The notes below the pieces were generated by a model. The model did not search any database. It was not told the DNA's origin and worked only from the letters and a program-made list of their open reading frames with translations. From Lysobacter_F sp035645555 (lineage in GTDB: Bacteria; Pseudomonadota; Gammaproteobacteria; Xanthomonadales; Xanthomonadaceae), in contig DASQMI010000076.1 in assembly GCA_035645555.1 (NCBI GenBank), forward strand, positions 1-47,661: a DNA stretch of 47,661 nucleotides, read 5' to 3'. Position numbers and translations under genes: made by a program. Of the stretch, positions 30,734 through 41,559 are shown piece by piece (the first letter of the stretch is position 1; each line of letters starts with the position of its first letter).

Positions 30734-31555
30734 TCAGCCGCGCCGGCCGAGCGTGACCCGGTCGCGGCCTTCCAGGTCCTGCGCGGTATGTACGTCGCAG
30801 AGCCCCGCCGCTTCGAACAACGCGCGTACCGCCGCGCCCTGCTGCCAGCCGTGTTCGACCAGCAGCCAGCCGCCGGCCTCGAGGTGATCGCCCGCGCCGT
30901 GCGCGATCGTGCGCAGCGCATCCAGTCCGTCCGCGCCCGAGGCCAGCGCCTGCCGCGGCTCGTGCGGCAGGTCGCCCTGCGCAAGATGCGGGTCGTCGTC
31001 GGCGATGTACGGCGGATTGCTGGCAACCAGCGCGAAGCGTTCGTGCGCGACCGGTCGCCACCAGTCCCCGTGCCGGAAGTCGAGGTTGCCGAGCCCGAGC
31101 GCGCGCGCGTTGCTCGACGCCACCGCGAGCGCGTCGGCGCTGACGTCGGTGGCGACCACGCGGCAGCGCGGACGTTCGAACGCGAGCGCGAGCGCGATCG
31201 CACCGCTGCCGGTACCGAGATCGAGCACGCGCGCCTCGCTTTGTGCCGGCAAACGCTCCAGTGCGAGCTCGACCAGGCGTTCGGTTTCCGGGCGCGGGAT
31301 CAGCGTCGCTGGCGTCACCGCCAGATCGAAGCGCCAGAAGCCCCGCCGCCCGAGCAGGTAGGCGACCGGCGCGCCGGCGATGCGTCGCTCGAGCAATTGC
31401 AAGAACGCCGCCGCCTGCGCGTCTTCCAGCTCCGCGTCGCCATACGCGAACAGCCAGGCGGCCGACCGCTGCAGCACGTGCGCCATCAGCAGCTCGGCCT
31501 CGCCGGGCGGAAGCCGCGTACGCGCGGCGCGCAGCATCACATCGACTCGGGCCAT
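30734..31555 (-). CDS. prmC: peptide chain release factor N5-glutamine methyltransferase
   Basis: PrmC (HemK) methylates the glutamine of the GGQ motif in release factors RF1 and RF2 using S-adenosylmethionine. The 273-residue product has the N-terminal helical domain, the SAM-binding VLDLGTGSGAIALALA (LGTGSG at 113-118), the acidic end of strand 2 in VVATDVS, and the substrate-binding NPPY at residues 180-183. The preceding IPRPETERLVE is also family-specific. Its target RF1 is encoded 26 kb away at 3050-4141; in E. coli the two genes are adjacent, so the operon has been separated here. The start is ATG 31555. A TAGCAT -10-like element lies about 28 nt upstream. Confidence 0.95.
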   Translation of the reverse strand: MARVDVMLRAARTRLPPGEAELLMAHVLQRSAAWLFAYGDAELEDAQAAAFLQLLERRIAGAPVAYLLGRRGFWRFDLAVTPATLIPRPETERLVELALERLPAQSEARVLDLGTGSGAIALALAFERPRCRVVATDVSADALAVASSNARALGLGNLDFRHGDWWRPVAHERFALVASNPPYIADDDPHLAQGDLPHEPRQALASGADGLDALRTIAHGAGDHLEAGGWLLVEHGWQQGAAVRALFEAAGLCDVHTAQDLEGRDRVTLGRRG

Positions 31556-31601
31556 CGCGCAGAAAGGAACCGCGGGGCCGCCATGCTACCGCGCATGCCC
31601 G

Positions 31602-32816
<1,215 letters not shown>

Positions 32817-32817
32817 G

Positions 32818-34083
32818 TCACCCCTCGTGCGCCATATCCCTGGCGTGTCGCATCGGCGTCGGGCCCGCTGCCCGCAGATCGTCCGCCACCACCTCCGCGG
32901 CGGCCGTGGCCGCCTGCGGATGCGGCAACAGCACCGCACGGTCGCGTCCTTCGTGCTTGGCACGGTACAGCGCGGCATCGGCGCGGTCGACCGCATCTTC
33001 CCACTTCTCGCGCCGCGCCAGCACTTCGGTGACGCCGATGCTGGCGGTGACCGTGGATCCGCCGCGGATCGGGGTCGCGGCGATCGCCAGCCGCAGGCGC
33101 TCGGCGAGCTCCGCTGCGACGACCGCCGCCGTGGCCGGCAGGATCACCAGGAATTCCTCGCCGCCCAGGCGGAACGCGACGTCGGTATCGCGCAGGTTGG
33201 CCTGCAGGGTGGCCGCCACTTGGCGCAGCACCTCGTCGCCCTGGGCATGGCCGTGGCGATCGTTGATCGCCTTGAACGCGTCGATGTCGAGCATCAGCAA
33301 CGACAGCGGCGAGCCATAGCGCGCACTGCGTGCAACCTCGCGTTCGGCACGCTCCAGCAGCGAGCGGCGGTTGAGCAGGCCGGTCATTGGATCGTGCAAC
33401 ACCAGCCAGTGCAGCTGCACCGCCTTGGCGCGGAACAGCATCACCGCCAACGCGGTGATCAGCACGAACAGGAACACCATGTTGACCAGCAACAGCGAGA
33501 TCAGCAGCGGGTCCCGCACGACCGCGGTCGGCAGCTGCGGCTGCGCCATCACGTACAGGAAGCGGCCGAAGATCGCCGCGCTGTTGACTCCCAACACCAC
33601 CGCGACCAGGCGGCGCCACGCAGTGAGGTCGACCGCGCGAGCGCGCCACAGCAGAACCGCGGCGGCGACGTCGATCAGGCCGTACAGCGCGAGGTTGAGC
33701 AGCACCCGCAGGCGCAGGTCGCCGCGCAGGCCGTCGAACAGCAGCGTGGCCAGCAGCACCAGCGCGATCAGCAGCAGGAGCGGACGGGCCCACGACGGCC
33801 GCTCGAGATAGCGACGCACGCCCGCCAGCACCAGGCAGTGGCCGGCACCGATCAGCGCATTGGCCAGCGCCGCCAGCAGCCACGTCGGCCACGGCGGCAC
33901 GAGCATGAGGCCCAACTGGAAGCCGATGCCGAAGCAGGCGCCAGCCAGCGCCCAGTCGAACAGCGCGGGATGCCGGGTGCCGGCCACGCGGATGCCGACC
34001 ATCGCTGCGGTCATCAGGAATCCGCCCAGTCCGCACACGAACGCGAGCGTGCGGATATCCAGTTGCAGCAGCAGCGGTTCCAT
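32818..34083 (-). CDS. membrane diguanylate cyclase (GGDEF), upstream copy
   Basis: The 421-residue protein is a second membrane diguanylate cyclase, paralogous to the gene that follows it. About seven hydrophobic helices occupy residues 10-218. The GGDEF domain (about 225-392) has GGEEF at 307-311, the metal-binding MLDIDAFK, and an I-site RDTD at 298-301. Both catalytic and inhibitory residues are intact. A C-terminal tail of about 30 residues beyond the GGDEF domain (AEVVADDLRAAGP) is unique to this copy. The start is ATG 34083. It is the first gene of the two-gene unit; TATGCT-like sequence near 34225 on the minus strand may be its -10. The input signals of the two sensors cannot be deduced. 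Confidence 0.93.
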   Translation of the reverse strand: MEPLLLQLDIRTLAFVCGLGGFLMTAAMVGIRVAGTRHPALFDWALAGACFGIGFQLGLMLVPPWPTWLLAALANALIGAGHCLVLAGVRRYLERPSWARPLLLLIALVLLATLLFDGLRGDLRLRVLLNLALYGLIDVAAAVLLWRARAVDLTAWRRLVAVVLGVNSAAIFGRFLYVMAQPQLPTAVVRDPLLISLLLVNMVFLFVLITALAVMLFRAKAVQLHWLVLHDPMTGLLNRRSLLERAEREVARSARYGSPLSLLMLDIDAFKAINDRHGHAQGDEVLRQVAATLQANLRDTDVAFRLGGEEFLVILPATAAVVAAELAERLRLAIAATPIRGGSTVTASIGVTEVLARREKWEDAVDRADAALYRAKHEGRDRAVLLPHPQAATAAAEVVADDLRAAGPTPMRHARDMAHEG

Positions 34084-34232
34084 GGCCGGACCCCCGGTCC
34101 TTCACCCACCCGCAGCCGGCCTCCGATGCCGCGCCGACGTCACCGCCGGCGGCAGGCCCGAAGCCGGATGGCCTGCCCCTGTGCAGACCATCCGCCATCC
34201 CGGGCAACCGCGGTCCCCTGGGTCAAGCATAA

Positions 34233-34262
34233 GCCCGGGGCGTGCCGGTCGCGGCCCCGGGC
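34233..34262 (-). terminator. hairpin after ahpD
   Basis: GCCCGGGGC and GCCCCGGGC form a 9-bp perfect stem with a 12-nt loop, 41 nt downstream of the ahpD stop. On the minus strand it is followed by TTATGCTT, a weak T-rich stretch. It may end the ahpC-ahpD transcript and precede the diguanylate cyclase promoter. Confidence 0.55.
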
Positions 34263-34302
34263 GTCGGGCCGACCGGCGGAAGTTCGTGAAGGCGGCCCGG
34301 GG

Positions 34303-34842
34303 TCAGGCCGGCTCGCCAGCCTGCTCGGCGGTCACCGCCACCGCATGGATCACCGCGGCAATCTTCAACGCGCTCTGCACCGCCTGCGCGGACAGGCCGT
34401 GCTGGCGGATCACCTTCTCGTGCGAATCCAGGCATGCGCCGCAACCGTTGATCGCCGAGACCGCGAGCGATGCCAGCTCGAACGTCGCCTTGTCCAGGCC
34501 GGGGTTGGCCATCACGTTCATGCGCAGCCCGGCGCGCATCTGGCCGTACTCGGCGTTCGCGATCAGGTGGGTAGCGCGGTAATAGATGTTGTTCATCGCC
34601 ATGATCGCCGCGGCTGCACGCGCGCCGTCCAGCTCCTCGGCGCCAAGCTGCTCGGCGGCGAACGCCTCGATCGCCCGCCGCAACGGCGCGTGGCGCGCGG
34701 CGATCGCCGAGGCAAGCGCGATCGCGCGGATCTGGCGCGGCTCCAGGCCGGGCGCGCCGCTTTCGCTGAGCACGCTGTCGAGATTGAGCTTGAGGTCCTT
34801 GGCGTAGTCAGGCAGCTGGTTACGAAGCTCGTTGAGCGTCAT
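34303..34842 (-). CDS. ahpD: alkyl hydroperoxide reductase AhpD family
   Basis: AhpD is a carboxymuconolactone-decarboxylase-fold protein that passes electrons to AhpC and has weak peroxidase activity. The 179-residue product has the catalytic CxxC as Cys134 and Cys137 in NGCGACLDSHEK, with the proton-relay His141 and Glu122, matching mycobacterial AhpD. Two starts are possible. GGAG lies 6 nt before the ATG at 34842 but abuts the ATG at 34848, so 34842 was chosen. It lies downstream of ahpC beyond a strong terminator, so it depends on read-through or its own promoter. No ahpF is nearby, suggesting that AhpD replaces AhpF as the electron donor here. Confidence 0.93.
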   Translation of the reverse strand: MTLNELRNQLPDYAKDLKLNLDSVLSESGAPGLEPRQIRAIALASAIAARHAPLRRAIEAFAAEQLGAEELDGARAAAAIMAMNNIYYRATHLIANAEYGQMRAGLRMNVMANPGLDKATFELASLAVSAINGCGACLDSHEKVIRQHGLSAQAVQSALKIAAVIHAVAVTAEQAGEPA

Positions 34843-34876
34843 GCGCATCTCCGATCCGGCGGAGCCGGCAAGGGTT

Positions 34877-34908
34877 AAAAAAAAACGGCCGGGGGCAGGC
34901 CCCGGCCG
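34877..34908 (-). terminator. intrinsic terminator after ahpC
   Basis: On the minus strand a 9-bp GC stem (34900-34908 with 34886-34894, 5-nt loop) is followed by nine T residues. It lies 98 nt after the ahpC stop and 35 nt before ahpD. It should greatly lower ahpD expression relative to ahpC. Confidence 0.93.
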
Positions 34909-35005
34909 CAGAGTCCCGCACGCTAGAGAGAGGGAGGGGGGCCGGCGTCGCGGCGCGTGCGGGGGCACACCGCGCGCGGCGCATGCCGCGCGCGGATCGT
35001 GGCGA

Positions 35006-35545
35006 TCAGGCGACCTTGAGAGTCTGCTCGCCCTGGTGCCAGTTGCACGGGCACAGCTCGTCGGTCTGCAGCGCGTCGAGCACGCGCAGCACTTCCTGCG
35101 GATTGCGGCCGACCGAGCCGTCGGTGACGTAGACGAAGCGGATGATGCCCTGCGGGTCGACGAGGAACGTCGCGCGCTGCGCCACGCCGTCGTCGGTGAG
35201 GATGCCCAGCGCGGTGGTCAGGTCCTTCTTGATGTCGGCCAGCATCGGGAACGGCAAGTCGCGCAGGTCCTGGTGGTCCTTGCGCCAGGCCAGATGCACG
35301 AACTCGCTGTCGGTGCTGGCGGCGAGGATCTGGCAGTCGCGGTCGAGGAACTGCTGGTTCAGGTCAGCGAAGCCCTTGATCTCGGTCGGGCAGACGAACG
35401 TGAAGTCCTTCGGATAGAAGAACACGCACAGCCACTTGCCCTTGTAGGTGTCGTTGTCGATGTCCGCGAACGCGGTGTTGAGGTTGTCGATGCCAACGGT
35501 GGCCTTGACCTTGAACTGCGGGAACTTGTCGCCGATGGAAAGCAT
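35006..35545 (-). CDS. ahpC: alkyl hydroperoxide reductase C (2-Cys peroxiredoxin)
   Basis: AhpC reduces hydrogen peroxide, organic hydroperoxides and peroxynitrite. The 179-residue product has the peroxidatic Cys52 in DFTFVCPTE and the resolving Cys165 in DELCPCNW, so it is a typical 2-Cys peroxiredoxin. The conserved Arg lies in GVAQRATFLVDPQG. The start ATG 35545 has AGGAG 8-12 nt upstream; a longer in-frame form starting at 35671 would cross the OxyR site and was rejected. The gene is divergent from oxyR, with an OxyR box between them at 35639-35675. A strong terminator follows. The reductant is probably AhpD from the next gene downstream rather than AhpF. Confidence 0.96.
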   Translation of the reverse strand: MLSIGDKFPQFKVKATVGIDNLNTAFADIDNDTYKGKWLCVFFYPKDFTFVCPTEIKGFADLNQQFLDRDCQILAASTDSEFVHLAWRKDHQDLRDLPFPMLADIKKDLTTALGILTDDGVAQRATFLVDPQGIIRFVYVTDGSVGRNPQEVLRVLDALQTDELCPCNWHQGEQTLKVA

Positions 35546-35605
35546 GCGAAGACTCCTGTCGTTGCTGTTATGGGGATCGGTAGGGACCCGCAGGCCGCGG
35601 GAGAA

Positions 35606-35618
35606 CGTCAGTCTGACG
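35606..35618. promoter_or_regulatory. 13-bp palindrome in the ahpC leader
   Basis: CGTCAG-T-CTGACG is a perfect palindrome 60 nt upstream of the ahpC ATG, within the promoter-proximal region downstream of the OxyR box. It could be an extra regulator site; a regulator cannot be named. Confidence 0.35.
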
Positions 35619-35638
35619 CGGGCCGTTTGATAACGGAA

Positions 35639-35675
35639 ATGAATTGTCTCTATGATGCCGATAGCCGGCACCTAT
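35639..35675. promoter_or_regulatory. OxyR-binding site between ahpC and oxyR
   Basis: The four-part OxyR motif is ATAG-N7-CTAT-N7-ATAG-N7-CTAT. Here it reads ATGA (35639-35642), CTAT (35650-35653), ATAG (35661-35664), CTAT (35672-35675), with all three spacers exactly 7 nt. Three tetrads are perfect and the first has two mismatches. It lies 4 nt before the oxyR ATG, so bound OxyR would cover its own start region and could activate ahpC on the other strand. Confidence 0.85.
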
Positions 35676-35679
35676 AGAC

Positions 35680-36600
35680 ATGCCCGTGAACCTGCGAGAC
35701 CTGCGATATCTGGTCGCCCTGGCGGACCACAAGCACTTCGGCCGCGCCGCCGCCGCCTGCTTCGTCAGCCAACCCACGCTGTCGACCCAGATCAAGAAGC
35801 TCGAGGATGAGCTCGGCGTCGCACTGGTGGAGCGTGCACCCCGCCAGGTGATGCTGACGCCAGTGGGCCGCGAGATCGCCGCGCGCGCGCGCCGGGTGAT
35901 CGACGAGGTCGAGGGGATGGGCGAGATCGCCCGCCGCAGCCGCGATCCTGAAGCGGGCACCGTGCGGCTGGGCCTTTTCCCCACGCTCGGCCCCTACCTG
36001 CTGCCGCACGTGGTGCCGGCGCTGCGCGAGCGCTTCCCGCGGCTGGAACTGCTGCTGGTGGAGGAGAAGACCGACCGCATCCTCGCCCGCCTGCGAGACG
36101 GCCGGCTGGATGCCGGGATCCTGGCGCTGCCGATCCACGACGAACAGCTGCACGTCGAGCCGCTGTTCGACGAACCGTTCGTGCTGGCGGTGCCGCGCCG
36201 GCACGCGCTCGCCGGCGGCGAGGCGCTGGAAATCAGCGACCTCGACCGCCAGCACCTGCTGCTGCTGGAGGAAGGCCACTGCCTGCGCGACCAGGCGCTG
36301 GACGTGTGCCGGCTGTCCGGCGCCGACGAGCGCGACGATTTCCGCGCCACCAGCCTCGAAACCCTGCGCCAGATGGTGGCCGCGGGGGTCGGAATCACCC
36401 TGCTGCCGGTGCTCGCGGTGCAGCCGCCGGTGCCGGCGTCGCCGGACATCCGGCTGGTGCCGTTCCGCGGCGATGTGCCGCACCGCCGCATCGCCATGCT
36501 GTGGCGGCGCAGCTCGGCGATGGCCGACTTTCTGCACAAGCTGGCCGCGGAGTTCCGCAACCTGCCGCCGGCGCTGCTGCAGCCGCCGGCGGCGGCGTGA
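35680..36600 (+). CDS. oxyR: hydrogen peroxide-inducible transcriptional regulator OxyR
   Basis: OxyR is a LysR-family activator whose disulfide forms when peroxide rises. The 306-residue protein has the helix-turn-helix (LADHKHFGRAAAACFVSQPTLS-type residues about 14-37), the linker helix, and the two-lobed sensing domain. The redox cysteines are Cys201 and Cys210 in EEGHCLRDQALDVC. If translation instead begins at the GTG at 35686 (MNLRDLRYL), they become 199 and 208, the E. coli numbering, so that start is a serious alternative to the annotated ATG 35680. Neither has a Shine-Dalgarno sequence. The OxyR box ends 4 nt before the ATG, suggesting autoregulation. The gene is convergent with msrA. 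Confidence 0.95.
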   Translation: MPVNLRDLRYLVALADHKHFGRAAAACFVSQPTLSTQIKKLEDELGVALVERAPRQVMLTPVGREIAARARRVIDEVEGMGEIARRSRDPEAGTVRLGLFPTLGPYLLPHVVPALRERFPRLELLLVEEKTDRILARLRDGRLDAGILALPIHDEQLHVEPLFDEPFVLAVPRRHALAGGEALEISDLDRQHLLLLEEGHCLRDQALDVCRLSGADERDDFRATSLETLRQMVAAGVGITLLPVLAVQPPVPASPDIRLVPFRGDVPHRRIAMLWRRSSAMADFLHKLAAEFRNLPPALLQPPAAA

Positions 36601-36603
36601 GCC

Positions 36604-37254
36604 TCAGGCCTCCAGCCCGACCGGACAGCTGACCCCGGTACCGCCCAGCCCGCAGTAGCCGTGCGGATGCTTGGAGAGGTATTGCTGGTGCTCGTCCTCG
36701 GCGTAGTAGAACGCCGGCGCCGGATGGCGGATCTCGGTGGTGATCGCACCGAACCCGGCCGCAGCCAGCCGGGCCTGGTAGGCATCGCGGCTGGCGAGCG
36801 CGGCGGCGTGCTGCTCGGGCGTCTCGCAGTAGATCGCCGAGCGGTACTGGGTGCCGAGGTCGTTGCCCTGGCGCATGCCCTGGGTCGGGTCGTGGCGTTC
36901 CCAGAACGCCCGCAGCAGCGCGTCGAAGCCGATCGCGGCCGGGTCGTACACCACCAGCACCACCTCGGCATGGCCGGTCAACCCGCTGCACACCTCGCGG
37001 TAGGTCGGGTTCGGCGTGTAGCCGCCGGCGTAGCCCACAGCGGTCGTGAACACGCCCGGCAGCGACCAGAACGCCCGCTCCGCACCCCAGAAGCAGCCCA
37101 TGCCGAACTGCACCCGTGCCAGCCCCGCGAACGCATCGCGCAGCGGCCGGCCGTGGACATGATGGACGTTGTGCAGCGGCAGCGGCGTCGCGCGGCCGGG
37201 CGGCGCGTCCTCCGGGCGCGGCATGCGCTGCTTGTAGGCGCCGATTCCGAGCAT
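36604..37254 (-). CDS. msrA: peptide methionine sulfoxide reductase A
   Basis: MsrA reduces the S-form of methionine sulfoxide in proteins, using thioredoxin. The 216-residue product is close to the E. coli length of 212. The catalytic Cys54 lies in FGMGCFWGAER, followed by VGYAGGYTPNPTYREVCSG. The C-terminal end has HPHGYCGLGGTGVSCPV, with the two recycling cysteines. The start ATG 37254 gives an N-terminal extension like the enteric enzyme. It ends 4 nt from the oxyR stop (convergent), so an oxidative-damage repair gene lies directly beside the peroxide regulator. Regulation by OxyR is plausible but no OxyR box was seen upstream of it. Confidence 0.95.
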   Translation of the reverse strand: MLGIGAYKQRMPRPEDAPPGRATPLPLHNVHHVHGRPLRDAFAGLARVQFGMGCFWGAERAFWSLPGVFTTAVGYAGGYTPNPTYREVCSGLTGHAEVVLVVYDPAAIGFDALLRAFWERHDPTQGMRQGNDLGTQYRSAIYCETPEQHAAALASRDAYQARLAAAGFGAITTEIRHPAPAFYYAEDEHQQYLSKHPHGYCGLGGTGVSCPVGLEA

Positions 37255-37310
37255 GACGTTCCTCCGCGGACTACCGGCAAAGCTGCGGCCGCGCGGGCCG
37301 ATATCAAGCG

Positions 37311-37838
37311 TCAGCAGCGCAGCACGGCGTGCAGCGGCACCCCGCTGCCCCACTGCGCGCGTCCATCGAGCGCCGCCAGCTCGATCAGGACGCCCGCGCC
37401 CAGCAGCCGCGCGCCGACGCGCTCGAGCAGCGAACGCGCCGCACGCAGCGTGCCGCCGGTGGCGAGCACGTCGTCGACCAGCAGTACCGCGGCGCGCGCG
37501 GGCACCGCGTCGGCGTGGACCTCGATGCGCGCCACGCCGTACTCGAGCATGTAATTCTCGCCGACCACGTCGGCCGGCAGCTTGCCGGCCTTGCGCAGCG
37601 GCACGAAGCCGGCGCCGAGCTCGCGCGCCAGCGCCGCGCCCAGGATGAAGCCGCGCGCTTCCACCCCGGCAACATGGGTGATGCCGTGAGCGCGCCACGG
37701 TGCGGCCATCGCCGCCAGCGCGTCGGCAAAGCCGGTCGCATCGGCCAGCAGCGGGGTGATGTCCTTGAACACGATCCCAGGCTGCGGGAAATCGCGCACG
37801 TCGCGGATCAGCCGCGCGAACGCGGGCGCCGCGGTCAT
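37311..37838 (-). CDS. apt: adenine phosphoribosyltransferase
   Basis: Apt salvages adenine by joining it to PRPP to give AMP. The 175-residue protein has the PRPP-binding motif VLLVDDVLATGGT (about 118-130), the N-terminal IRDVRDFPQPGIVFKDITPLL, and the VAGVEARGFILGAALA purine-region segment. Length is typical of the type I phosphoribosyltransferase. The start ATG 37838 overlaps the GST stop by 4 nt (ATGA), so the two are translationally coupled. The ribosome-binding region thus lies inside the GST gene. It is 56 bp from msrA downstream. Confidence 0.96.
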   Translation of the reverse strand: MTAAPAFARLIRDVRDFPQPGIVFKDITPLLADATGFADALAAMAAPWRAHGITHVAGVEARGFILGAALARELGAGFVPLRKAGKLPADVVGENYMLEYGVARIEVHADAVPARAAVLLVDDVLATGGTLRAARSLLERVGARLLGAGVLIELAALDGRAQWGSGVPLHAVLRC

Positions 37839-38494
37839 CCCATCACCCGCGCATCGGTGGCGGCGATCCGCTCGGACTCCGCCAGCGCGGCCTCGCGCCA
37901 CGCGCGCATCGCCGGCAGCGCCAGCATGGCCTCGCACCAGCGCCGCGCGGTGTCGTCCATCGTCACGCCGTAGCCGAGGAAGCGATAGACGACCGGTGCG
38001 AACATCGCATCGACGATGCCGAACGCGCCGCACAGGAACTCGCCGTCGCCGCCGCAACGTTCGCGCAGCTCGCGCCACAGCGCCTGCACGCGGTCGATGT
38101 CGGCCTGCGCACGCTCGTCCCAGCGATAGCGGTCCGGCACCCGGCGCACGTTCATCGGCAGCTGCTCGCGCAGCTGGGCGAAACCGGAGTGCATCTCCGC
38201 CGCTGCGGCCCGCGCCAGCGCGCGCTCCGCGCGTCCCGCCGGCCAGCCCGCGCCGTCGAGCCAGCGCTCGTTGGCGTACTCGCAGATCGCCAGCGAGTCC
38301 CACACCACCACGCCGTCGTCGTGCAGCACCGGCACCCGCCGGGTCGGCGACCAGCGCCCGATCGCCGCCTCGAACTCGGGCGTGTCCAGCGGCAGCCGGA
38401 CTTCCTCGAACGCCACGCCGAAGTGGCGCAGCAGCAGCCACGGCCGCAGCGACCACGAGGAGTAGTTCTTGTTGCCGATCACCAGGGTGGGCAT
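37835..38494 (-). CDS. glutathione S-transferase family protein
   Basis: The 219-residue protein has a thioredoxin-fold N-terminal domain (residues 1-80). It begins TLVIGNKNYSSWSLRPWLLL, includes the cis-proline site RVPVLHDDG and the WDSLAICEYANER glutathione-binding helix, and is followed by an all-helical C-terminal domain. The NYSSWSLR start with serines in the active-site region is typical of a GST subgroup often annotated near YfcF/YibF-like or maleylacetoacetate isomerase-like proteins. The electrophilic substrate is unknown. The start ATG 38494 was chosen since a longer start at 38542 breaks the fold. It overlaps apt by 4 nt and is the first gene of the pair. Confidence 0.9.
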   Translation of the reverse strand: MPTLVIGNKNYSSWSLRPWLLLRHFGVAFEEVRLPLDTPEFEAAIGRWSPTRRVPVLHDDGVVVWDSLAICEYANERWLDGAGWPAGRAERALARAAAAEMHSGFAQLREQLPMNVRRVPDRYRWDERAQADIDRVQALWRELRERCGGDGEFLCGAFGIVDAMFAPVVYRFLGYGVTMDDTARRWCEAMLALPAMRAWREAALAESERIAATDARVMG

Positions 38495-38551
38495 GGCGCG
38501 TGCTCCGCAAGCCGGAGGCGCATCCTCGCGTGCGCCCCGCACGCCGGCAAG

Positions 38552-38809
38552 CTAGGCCGGCACCCCGACGGCCTTGCCGTCGTCCTGCGGCGGTCGCGGT
38601 TCGCCCAGCCCCAGCGCCTGCACGCACGCGGCCGCGTCCGGCCACACCGCATCCGGCACGCACACCGCCACCACGCCGAACAGCGGCAGCTCGCCCATGC
38701 CGCCGAGCAGCGACTCGCCGCGCAGGAACACCGGAATGCCGGCGTCCTCGAGCGCGTGCTTGACCAAGTGCGCGTCGATCAGGTGCGCCGCTTCGTAGAC
38801 CACACGCAT
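38552..38809 (-). CDS. DUF2007 family small protein
   Basis: The 85-residue protein matches the DUF2007 (putative signal transducing protein) pattern. It starts RVVYEAAHLIDAHLVKHALEDAGIPVFLRGE and has a Gly-rich turn GGMGELPLFGVVAVCVPDAVW, an alpha/beta fold like GlnB-type small domains. A proline/acidic C-terminus follows (PRPPQDDGKAVGVPA). The true start is ATG 38809; a much longer frame that would extend it upstream crosses the dioxygenase gene on the other strand and was rejected. It lies 57 bp upstream of the GST gene and may be co-transcribed. Function is unproved. Confidence 0.85.
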   Translation of the reverse strand: MRVVYEAAHLIDAHLVKHALEDAGIPVFLRGESLLGGMGELPLFGVVAVCVPDAVWPDAAACVQALGLGEPRPPQDDGKAVGVPA

Positions 38810-38932
38810 CGCGCTGCTCCACCGGGCCGAGCACCAGTGTCGCACGCCGATGGGACGCTGCGGCGCGAACATGGCACTGGCCCGCCCGCCCGCAACCCCC
38901 ATCCTGCCGTTCTTCCTGCCGGGGTTCTCGCG

Positions 38933-39718
38933 ATGCGCCTGCCCTCGCTGTTCATTTCCCACGGCGCGCCGACGTTCGCGCTCGAGCCCGGCCGTGCCGG
39001 TCCGCAGCTGACCGCACTCGGCGCGCGCCTGCCGCGCCCGCGCGCGCTGCTGGTGCTGTCGCCGCACTGGCGCACGCGCGGGCTGACCCTGACCGGCGCC
39101 GAGCGACCACCCACGATCCACGACTTCGGCGGCTTCCCGGCGCCGCTGTACGCGCTGCGCTACCCCGCGCCAGGGGATCCCGCGCTCGCCGCCGAAATCG
39201 CCGCGGACCTGACCCGGCAGGGTCTGCCCGCCGGGATCGACCCCGCGCGCGGGCTCGACCATGGGACGTGGGTGCCGCTGCTGCACCTCTACCCCGCGGC
39301 CGACATCCCGGTGCTGCAGCTGTCGATGCCCTACACGCTCGACAGCGTCGATGCGCACGCACTCGGCGCGGCGCTGGCGGCGTGGCGCGCGCGCGGCGTG
39401 CTGGTCGTCGGCTCCGGCAGCCTGACCCACAACCTGTCCGACCTGCGCCCGGAGCCCGACGCGGTCGCACCGTACGTGCGCGAGTTCGCCGCCTGGATCG
39501 AGCGCGCAGTGCGGCACGGTGATGCCTCGGCGCTGGTCGACGCGCTGCGCCGCGCGCCGCACGGCACGCGCGCCCACCCCACCGACGAGCACTACCTGCC
39601 GCTGCCGTTCGCCGCCGGCGCGGCGGGGCGGTGGGCACGCGCCGAAGTGCTCGACGGCGGCTTCAGCCACGGCGCGATCTCGATGCACGCGTTCGTCTTC
39701 GAGGCGCCGCCACCCTAA
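38933..39718 (+). CDS. DODA-type class III extradiol ring-cleavage dioxygenase
   Basis: The 261-residue protein is a LigB/DODA-like dioxygenase (YgiD relative), which cleaves catecholic rings such as DOPA with an Fe(II) or Zn centre. It has the metal-binding His in LFISHGAPTF, LVLSPHWRTRG, and LDHGTWVPLLHLYPAADIPVLQLS, with a further His in SGSLTHNLSDL. Two further segments, AHPTDEHYLPLPFAAGAA and GGFSHGAISMHAF, complete the family pattern. The start is ATG 38933. The gene is divergent from DUF2007 and precedes glnS by 68 bp. The physiological substrate is not known; the family also includes enzymes of unknown role in proteobacteria. Confidence 0.92.
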   Translation: MRLPSLFISHGAPTFALEPGRAGPQLTALGARLPRPRALLVLSPHWRTRGLTLTGAERPPTIHDFGGFPAPLYALRYPAPGDPALAAEIAADLTRQGLPAGIDPARGLDHGTWVPLLHLYPAADIPVLQLSMPYTLDSVDAHALGAALAAWRARGVLVVGSGSLTHNLSDLRPEPDAVAPYVREFAAWIERAVRHGDASALVDALRRAPHGTRAHPTDEHYLPLPFAAGAAGRWARAEVLDGGFSHGAISMHAFVFEAPPP

Positions 39719-39786
39719 CGCGGACACGGCAGCGCGGCGGCGCAGCGGCTAAACTGCGCGTTCCCCCTCGCTTCCCGTACCGCCGC

Positions 39787-41547
<1,761 letters not shown>

Positions 41548-41559
41548 GGCGCGTCCGCG

